Below, piece after piece: positions 57,896 to 64,000 of a DNA stretch of 64,000 nucleotides (position 1 is the stretch's first letter; each line of letters starts with the position of its first letter). The DNA is taken from the NCBI GenBank assembly GCA_963703075.1, contig OY969786.1, positions 2,728,001 to 2,792,000 on the forward strand, in the 5' to 3' direction. Position numbers and translations under genes: made by a program. Origin of the DNA: Korobacter sp963703075 (GTDB lineage Bacteria; Acidobacteriota; Terriglobia; Terriglobales; Acidobacteriaceae). The notes under the pieces are model-generated. The model was not told where the DNA came from. It was given only the letters and a program-made list of their open reading frames with translations, and made no database searches.

Positions 57896-60377
57896 GCGCT
57901 TTGTCTTCACCCGGTAAAAAGCCGGAGTGATCGCGGCTCTTAGCCGTGTGCGGTGCCCCGGTGGGAAACTCATGATGCGCTGCTTCCATGATCTTTGCTG
58001 CGATGAAAGCTGCGCCCGACGCTTCAAACATTCCCAGGTGGCTCCCGTCGATGCGGTGAATGGGAGGCATCGGATCCAGATACTTGCCCCACCCCATGTT
58101 GGGATCGAATAAGCCGCCTGCCGGTTGTTCGCTGCTGCAGCACAATACGACGTGGCCACGGTAGGGGGCGGGCGCGTAAATTTCCGCAGCCGCGTACTCT
58201 ATCTCCTCCACCGGCGTCGGCTTCATCGTCTCATTCGTGCCGCCGTTCTCCTGCGATCCTCCGAACAAGCGCATCCTCGCGCGATGAGCGGTGTAGGCGG
58301 CGTTCGTAAGTGCGCGCCGAACTGGCGTCATGTCGCGGATATATCCCGGAGCCCAGGTATCGAGGATCACGAGCGTCTCCACCGACTCGCCCAGGGCCTG
58401 TAATTGCTGAGCAACTTCGTAAGCAATCTTTGCCGCTACGCACCAGCCGGCCAAACGGTAGGGACCAGTCGGCTGCACCTCGCGCAGTAGACGAACGTAG
58501 TAGGCCGCGATGGCTTGCATGGTGTACGGCTTCTCCAGCTTGTGCGCATCCTCTTCCAGCATGCGCAGCGCATACACGGCGCGGTCAGGGCCCAATGCCT
58601 TGGCGACATTGTGGAACACCAGGCTTTGGGAAATCACAAAAAGCGGATCGCGCGAGCCACGCTGCAGCGGCACGACCCGGTCCGAAGCAACCAGGGAATC
58701 CTGGCCGAAAGCCTGGACCATGGATCGCGGAGAGGGCGATTGCACCAAATCTGCCAGTGACAGCCGGACCCCAAATTTCCTTTCGATCTTCGTCAGCAAG
58801 CGCGCGGCAAGAATGGAATGTCCACCTAAGTCGAAGAAGCTGTCTTCCGCGCCGACATTTTTTACACCCAGCACTTCCTGGAAGAGCCCGGCCAGCGCCG
58901 TTTCGGAGAAGGCGCCCGGATCTTTTTTCTTCGGCGTTGGCACGGCAGCCTGCACAGAGGCTTTTATGTCCTTGCGCGGGCGAGCGGCTACTGGCACTGC
59001 GCTCAGTCGAGTGGCCAAGTTCTCCGAGAGACGCCCGAAGACGTTCTCCAACTCCTGCAACATCCACTCGACGGTCGCCTGCCGAAACAGGTCGGTGTTG
59101 AACTCACAGGACAACCGCCATCCGTCAGGACGCTCGACCATGAAGAAGTTGAGATCAAATCCCGCGCCCGGCGTGCGCGAAGGCATGTCGATCAGCGAAA
59201 AGGTTTCATAGTTCCGGTTGCTGACGAACGAGCGCTGGAAAATGAAATGGATCTGGGAGAACGGCTGTCGCGCGGGATCATGTGCCGCGTCCAGGGCCTC
59301 CACTACATTGCCAAACGGAAGATCCTGGTTTTCCAGGGCAGAGGTCACAACCCCGCGGGTTCGATCCAACAGCTCTGCGATCGTGGGATCGCCGGAAGCG
59401 TCCACGCGCAACGCCAGGGTGTTGGTGAACACGCCCACCAAACGCTCAATTTCGGCCCGCTCCCGTCCAATCACCTGGGTTCCTACAATGATTTCGCCGG
59501 AGTTCGAAAGCCGTTGCAGAAGCACGCTCAGACCGGTGAGGCTGGTGGTGAACAGGGTGCAACCGTGCTCGCGGCTCAGCTTCGTCAGGGCATCGGTGAG
59601 CTGCCGCGGCAAGACGCGCGAAACGATGTGGCCGGCCACGGTGCGTGTTTTGGGCCGTGGACTGTCGCTTTCCACCTCGAAGGATCGATAACCGGCCAGC
59701 GTACGGCGCCAGAAATCCAACTGTTTTTCGAACAGTTCTGTTCGCGGATTTTCCTGCTCCCAGATCGCGTAATCGGCATATTGCAAGTCCATCGGCGGCA
59801 GGGCTGGCTGTTCCCCTCGGCTCAAAGCATCGTAGATTTGTCCGAGATCATCGGATAGCACGCCGACGGAGAGGCCGTCACAAATTGCATGGTGTGCGGT
59901 ACAGAGCAGGATGTGCAAATCCTCCTGCATGCGCAGCAAGCCAAAGCGCAGCAGCGGCGGTGTCGCAAGCACGAAGGGCTTTTGTGCTTCGCGTACAGCC
60001 AGATCCTCCGCAGCTGCTTGCCGTTCGATTGCCGGAAGCATGGAGAGATCGGTGAACTTCATCGTGCAAACCAACTCTGATCGAATCTCCTGGTAAACCT
60101 CGTCTCCATCGGAATCGACCGTGGTGCGCAATATCTCGTGTCGAGCCATGAGAAGGTTGCAGGCCCGTTCCATCAAAGCGGCGTCGATCTTTCCTTCCAG
60201 CCTCCAGCGCACAGCGACATTAAAGGTGGGCGTGCCGGGATAGAGCTGGCTCGCCACCCAGAATCTCCGCTGCGCATGGGAACAAGGAACGCGGAAGAGG
60301 GCATCATCCGGGGCGGCCACCGCTTCTGCGGGCAGCAGCGTCGAATTGATCGCCGTCTGTGCCTCGTTACTCTTCAC
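57882..60377 (-). CDS. Nonribosomal peptide synthetase, C-PCP-TE without adenylation domain
   Basis: An 831-residue terminal synthetase. The condensation domain (residues ~25-440) has LCTAHHAICDGLSVGVL with the HHxxxDG motif. The carrier protein (~480-560) has FFDLGGHSILAARLL, Ser near 518 accepting phosphopantetheine. The thioesterase (~575-800) has LAGWCVAAKIAYEVAQQL with Cys 646 where Ser is usual, Asp in ILDTWAPG and His in GSHLGMFEASG. No adenylation domain lies between C and PCP, so the last PCP must be loaded in trans or skipped. It begins 11 bases after the preceding synthetase and should release the product. Confidence 0.9.
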   Translation of the reverse strand: MKSNEAQTAINSTLLPAEAVAAPDDALFRVPCSHAQRRFWVASQLYPGTPTFNVAVRWRLEGKIDAALMERACNLLMARHEILRTTVDSDGDEVYQEIRSELVCTMKFTDLSMLPAIERQAAAEDLAVREAQKPFVLATPPLLRFGLLRMQEDLHILLCTAHHAICDGLSVGVLSDDLGQIYDALSRGEQPALPPMDLQYADYAIWEQENPRTELFEKQLDFWRRTLAGYRSFEVESDSPRPKTRTVAGHIVSRVLPRQLTDALTKLSREHGCTLFTTSLTGLSVLLQRLSNSGEIIVGTQVIGRERAEIERLVGVFTNTLALRVDASGDPTIAELLDRTRGVVTSALENQDLPFGNVVEALDAAHDPARQPFSQIHFIFQRSFVSNRNYETFSLIDMPSRTPGAGFDLNFFMVERPDGWRLSCEFNTDLFRQATVEWMLQELENVFGRLSENLATRLSAVPVAARPRKDIKASVQAAVPTPKKKDPGAFSETALAGLFQEVLGVKNVGAEDSFFDLGGHSILAARLLTKIERKFGVRLSLADLVQSPSPRSMVQAFGQDSLVASDRVVPLQRGSRDPLFVISQSLVFHNVAKALGPDRAVYALRMLEEDAHKLEKPYTMQAIAAYYVRLLREVQPTGPYRLAGWCVAAKIAYEVAQQLQALGESVETLVILDTWAPGYIRDMTPVRRALTNAAYTAHRARMRLFGGSQENGGTNETMKPTPVEEIEYAAAEIYAPAPYRGHVVLCCSSEQPAGGLFDPNMGWGKYLDPMPPIHRIDGSHLGMFEASGAAFIAAKIMEAAHHEFPTGAPHTAKSRDHSGFLPGEDKAHAAV

Positions 60378-60388
60378 AGATCTCTCCC

Positions 60389-63300
60389 CTACTCCGCCAC
60401 CTGCACGCGGTACCGCTCGCGTGAACGTGGACGAATCGTTGTTTCCGTAACAATACTCACTGCCGGCTCGGTGGCCATCGCGGCGCAGATCTTTTCAACG
60501 CTGCGGTGCGACCAAATCAGCTTTGCCGTAAGCGGCAAGCCCTTCTGCGTCGCCCGGGCCGTGATCTGGAAGAGGTGGATCGAATCCGCTCCCAAATCCA
60601 TCAAGTCTTCATCTGTCCCTACTGACGCTACCGCGAGCACCTGGGCGCAAATAGCAGCCAGCGCGGCTTCCATTGGCGTTTGCGGCTGCTTCGCAATGCT
60701 ACTGGCAGCGGCTTCGTCGCGCACTGGGGCGGGCAGCGATTTCCTGTCGATCTTTCCGTTATCGGTCAATGGAAAGCGGTCCATGCGCACGAACATGGCC
60801 GGCACCATGTAATCCGGAACCAGCTCGCGCATGCCATTGCGCAGCGGCGTAGTGTCTACTGCCGAGCCCGCGACGTAGTAGAGAACCAACCGTAGATCCT
60901 CATTGCCAAAATTATGTGCCACAGCCACCGCTTCCGATATCCCGGTTACGCGGCTGAACGCCGATTCCACATCCCCGAGCTCAATACGGTAGCCGCGAAT
61001 CTTTACCTGGAAGTCCGCGCGCCCCAGGAATTCGATGGACCCATCCGTGAGTTGCCGGACGCGGTCTCCCGTCGCATAGATCCGCTGATTGCCGGACGCA
61101 AACGGGTCCGTAACGAAGCGCGATGCGGTCAATTCCGGGCGTCGGAAGTATCCGCGCGCCACACTGTCGCCCCCGATGAACAATTGCCCAGGGACGCCAA
61201 ACGGCAGCGGTTGCAAAGCATTGTCGAGCACATAAAACGTAGTGTTCGCTACGCTCGACCGAATGAACGGGGGCCGGTTCCCTGCTTCCACCGGCGTGAT
61301 CGACGACCAGATCGTTGTTTCCGTCGGTCCATACATATTCCAGACTCGGCAGCCGACAGCCAGCAGGCGGTCTGCTAACTCGCGGCTCCAGGCCTCGCCA
61401 CCGCACAGCACCTTGAATCCGGCAGCAGGATGGAAGCCCGCTTCCAGCAGCAATTTCCAGGTCGACGGCGTTCCCTGCATCACGGTGATGCCGGCTTCTG
61501 CAATCAGATGAGAGAGACGTTTGCCATCGGCCACATCCGTTTTTGAGGCGATGAACACCGTTGCCCCGGCGAGGAGCGGCATGAACAACTCGAGTCCGGC
61601 AATGTCGAAGGAAATCGTCGTCACCGCGAGCAGTCGCTCCGCTTCGCCGATTTGCAGCGTTTTCCTGGCAGAAGAGAGGAAGTTCACTAACGCACGATGC
61701 GAAATTTCCACGCCTTTCGGCTGGCCCGTGGAACCCGAGGTATAGATGACGTAAGCCAGGGAACTCGCGTCCTTCGCGATATTCTGCGCCGTTTTCGCGG
61801 CGGCGATCTTCGCTGCATCGCGATCGATACAAAGGGTCTGCGTTCCCGTTGGCACCGGCACGTTCTGCAAATGATGCTGCTGCGTAATCAGCACCGGCAC
61901 TTGCGTTTCGTTCAGGATGAACTCGATGCGAGCCTTGGGATAAATCGGATCGAGCGGAACATAGGTCGCGCCTGCTTTCAAAATGCCGAGCAGTGCGACG
62001 AGCATGCCGACCGAGCGATCGACCAGCAATCCCACCATGTCGTTGGGCCGGGTTCCCATCGCGATCAGCTGCGCTGCAACGTGTCCCGAGCGGCGTTCCA
62101 GCTCCGCGTACGTGAGCTGCTCCGCAGCATCGCGCACCGCAACTTTGTTGGGCGAGCGCATCGCCTGTTCGGCAATCAGCATCGGCAGCGTGGATTCGTT
62201 CGGATAAACAGCGGCGGTTGCATTCAGTTCCTGCAGGATGTGTCGCGCATCCTCGGCGCTGAGAACTGGCACGCGCGCCGCCGGCGTTTCTGCGGAAGTC
62301 AGCATCGATTCCAGCAAGGTGCCGTAATGGCCCATCCACCGCAGGATCGTTGCCTCTTCGAAGATCTCGCGGTTGTAATCGCATTCCAGGCGAAGTTCCG
62401 AGCCGTCGTCCACGATGTTCAGGAACAGATCGAAGTTCGTGAATTTCTTGCCGTTCGACCGGACGCTTGCTTTTAGGCCGTCCAGTTGAAGGCCGCTACC
62501 CACCTTCTCCAGGTTGAATTGGATCTCGGAGAGAGGCAGCCGTCCCGGTTCGCGCTTCACGTTCAGCTGCTGCACCAGGCTGCCAAAGGTGTAATCGGCA
62601 TGCTCGTAGGCGTCCAGCACCACCGAGTTGAGCTTCTTCAAGTACGAAGCCGTGGTCGTCTCTGCGTCCACCCGCATGCGGATTGGGAGCAGGTTGACGC
62701 CATGGCCGACCAGTACCGCGTCTTCCACCTTCGACTGCGCCGCGCTCGGCACCAGCACAACCGTGTCTTCCTGCTGCGCGAGCCTGGCGAGCAATATTTG
62801 GAAGGCGCCCAGCAACGTCACGAATTTCGTGCAACCATTCTTTGCGCTGAACTGCCGGATCGCATTGTTCAGCGAAGCCGGCAACGTGGCGTAGCAGGTG
62901 TTCCCGATGAAGGAGCGTTGCGCGGGACGCGGGAAATCTGTCGGCAAATCCAGCAGCGCAGGTTTTTTTTCGAACTGCGAAGTCCAGAACTCGACCGTCT
63001 TTTGTTGCGATTGAGAATCCTTCTGCAACCCGAGGCTCTCCGCAAATTCTGCGAACGAGAGCACCGGATCCAGTTTCAGCGTAGTTCCATTGCGGCGGCT
63101 GGAATAAACCTTTCCTAGTTCGTCCAGCAAAACGTTAGTTGACCATCCGTCACAGACGACGTGGTGCGCGGTCCAGATCAGGAGATGGGAATTCGCGGCG
63201 AGACGCACCAGTTGGGTGCGAACCAGGGGTCCCTGGTGCAAATCGAAAGCCGTCACCGCTTCACGCTCTCTCATTTTCGAGAGCTCCACCTGCTGCTCCG

Positions 63301-64000
63301 ACTGGCTCAAGCCAGAGAGATCGACGAGAGGCGTTTCCAGCCCCAGCGACTCGCGATACAACAAACTGTCGCCTGAAGGGGCAAGCACCGAGCGTAGCGC
63401 ATCGTGGCGATCCACGACTGCATTGAGCGCGTCGCGGAAGGTCTCTACATCCAGCGCTCCCTCAAGACTGAGCGAGAACGATTCGTTGAACGAGCAACTC
63501 GCAGCATCGCTCAACTGCGCGGCGAGCATTACTTCGAGCTGCGCTTCCGTCAGCGGAGAGCTGCTGCGGCGCTGCGACTTCTGAGCTGCAACCGCGTCGG
63601 ACTTGGTCTCTATCAGCCCATCCGCGCACATTTCCGCCAGGGTCTGATCGAATGACGCAACGATATGATCGAAATCCGCCTGCGAATGCTCCGTCGTGAT
63701 GTAGCACGGGAAGCCTTCGAGAATGTGGATCCCCTTGGCGCGCAGATGGAAATAGAACAAGCTGGCGAAGCGGGTATCGTGGTGCAGGTTGAAATAGAAA
63801 ACGCTGCCGAAGTTCTCGATCCTTGCGGTCAGCCCCCACTTCTCAAATGTTTGATTGATGCGTTGCGCCAGCTTGTCCGACTTCTCGTTGAGATTGGCCT
63901 GCAGCGCTGGGCCTTGCTCCTTCATGCGCGCGAGCACGGCATAGGTCGCAGCAAGCGTGAGCGGGTGGCGCACGAAGGTTCCGGCGAAAAAGGTCATGCC
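60389..64000 (-). CDS. Nonribosomal peptide synthetase, partial: AMT-C-A(Gly)-PCP
   Basis: The 3' part (about 1,200 codons) of a larger gene running off the right edge. Its first ~125 residues are the C-terminal half of an integrated aminotransferase domain (FVRHPLTLAATYAVL, LREKGIHI-like HLRAKGIHILEGFPC). A condensation domain follows (AHHVVCDGWSTNVLL, ~279), then an adenylation domain (IYTSGSTGQPKGVE; NMYGPTETTIW; YATGDRV; IRGYRIELGDVE; NGKIDRKSL) and a carrier protein (LMDLGADSIHLF, Ser ~1137). The substrate-pocket residues read by eye D-I-L-Q-C-G-M-I-W with the A10 Lys, close to the glycine code. AMT domains within megasynthases occur next to polyketide modules and create beta-amino acids. 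Confidence 0.92.
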   Translation of the reverse strand, partial: GMTFFAGTFVRHPLTLAATYAVLARMKEQGPALQANLNEKSDKLAQRINQTFEKWGLTARIENFGSVFYFNLHHDTRFASLFYFHLRAKGIHILEGFPCYITTEHSQADFDHIVASFDQTLAEMCADGLIETKSDAVAAQKSQRRSSSPLTEAQLEVMLAAQLSDAASCSFNESFSLSLEGALDVETFRDALNAVVDRHDALRSVLAPSGDSLLYRESLGLETPLVDLSGLSQSEQQVELSKMREREAVTAFDLHQGPLVRTQLVRLAANSHLLIWTAHHVVCDGWSTNVLLDELGKVYSSRRNGTTLKLDPVLSFAEFAESLGLQKDSQSQQKTVEFWTSQFEKKPALLDLPTDFPRPAQRSFIGNTCYATLPASLNNAIRQFSAKNGCTKFVTLLGAFQILLARLAQQEDTVVLVPSAAQSKVEDAVLVGHGVNLLPIRMRVDAETTTASYLKKLNSVVLDAYEHADYTFGSLVQQLNVKREPGRLPLSEIQFNLEKVGSGLQLDGLKASVRSNGKKFTNFDLFLNIVDDGSELRLECDYNREIFEEATILRWMGHYGTLLESMLTSAETPAARVPVLSAEDARHILQELNATAAVYPNESTLPMLIAEQAMRSPNKVAVRDAAEQLTYAELERRSGHVAAQLIAMGTRPNDMVGLLVDRSVGMLVALLGILKAGATYVPLDPIYPKARIEFILNETQVPVLITQQHHLQNVPVPTGTQTLCIDRDAAKIAAAKTAQNIAKDASSLAYVIYTSGSTGQPKGVEISHRALVNFLSSARKTLQIGEAERLLAVTTISFDIAGLELFMPLLAGATVFIASKTDVADGKRLSHLIAEAGITVMQGTPSTWKLLLEAGFHPAAGFKVLCGGEAWSRELADRLLAVGCRVWNMYGPTETTIWSSITPVEAGNRPPFIRSSVANTTFYVLDNALQPLPFGVPGQLFIGGDSVARGYFRRPELTASRFVTDPFASGNQRIYATGDRVRQLTDGSIEFLGRADFQVKIRGYRIELGDVESAFSRVTGISEAVAVAHNFGNEDLRLVLYYVAGSAVDTTPLRNGMRELVPDYMVPAMFVRMDRFPLTDNGKIDRKSLPAPVRDEAAASSIAKQPQTPMEAALAAICAQVLAVASVGTDEDLMDLGADSIHLFQITARATQKGLPLTAKLIWSHRSVEKICAAMATEPAVSIVTETTIRPRSRERYRVQVAE

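Noticed and set aside
60981..62384. Second minus-strand frame inside the synthetase A domain
   Set aside because: It overlaps the A domain in an alternate frame; composition is Arg/Gly/Ala-rich with no motif.

Overview
The window is high-GC chromosomal DNA from a bacterium that most resembles an Acidobacteriota (Terriglobia/Koribacter-like) genome. This is inferred from the gene families, not from a marker gene. The clues are a VWFA-related protein of the type common in acidobacteria, a secreted sedolisin protease, a 7TMR-DISM diguanylate cyclase, a FecR/tryptophan-rich surface protein, a PAP2-Wzi fusion and abundant GTG/TTG starts. I see no insertion sequence, prophage, CRISPR array or rRNA. 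One tRNA gene (tRNA-Val, GAC) is present.

Layout. 1-12.3 kb is mostly housekeeping: the end of pilT, recX, an AlkA-type glycosylase, alaS with an unusual insertion, an SGNH lipoprotein, yraN, a membrane PP2C phosphatase with a probable AUU start, a 49-residue basic protein, a class III aminotransferase with a clear terminator, cysS, and a small Ser/Gln/His-rich repeat protein. 12.3-23.7 kb holds a frameshifted VWA protein, a DMT exporter, a CDP-alcohol phosphatidyltransferase coupled to an unknown gene, a STAS protein, an outer-membrane protein/cytochrome c pair behind a perfect 33-bp palindrome, a signal-peptide-less sugar-binding-type protein next to a diguanylate cyclase, a secreted S10 peptidase and two small membrane proteins. 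23.8-30 kb holds the FecR-like protein, a GH1 glycosidase and an S53 protease. 

30-46.9 kb is an exopolysaccharide locus. It contains a WecA-like initiating transferase, an LpxH-like phosphoesterase, four family 2 glycosyltransferases, a PAP2-Wzi fusion, a Wza-type export protein, an EpsG-like polymerase, a Wzz-type chain-length protein and rmlDCBA for dTDP-L-rhamnose. Together these suggest a rhamnose-containing polymer made by a Wzy-type route. No flippase is visible. 47-56.3 kb holds tRNA-Val, a DoxX/AzoR/TetR redox-stress module, a GH30 glycosidase, a YegD-like Hsp70, a multi-PAS histidine kinase, a response regulator fused to an RsbR-type domain, and a PilZ protein.

56.4-64 kb (minus strand) is the 3' end of a nonribosomal peptide gene cluster that runs off the right edge. 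It encodes an aminotransferase (AMT)-C-A-PCP protein whose A domain reads as glycine-like, a C-PCP-TE protein with no A domain and a cysteine in the TE nucleophile position, and an overlapping membrane-anchored alpha/beta hydrolase. The integrated AMT domain predicts a polyketide or fatty-acyl module just outside the window, making this the most likely undescribed system here. All functions are read from sequence by eye; no database search was run.
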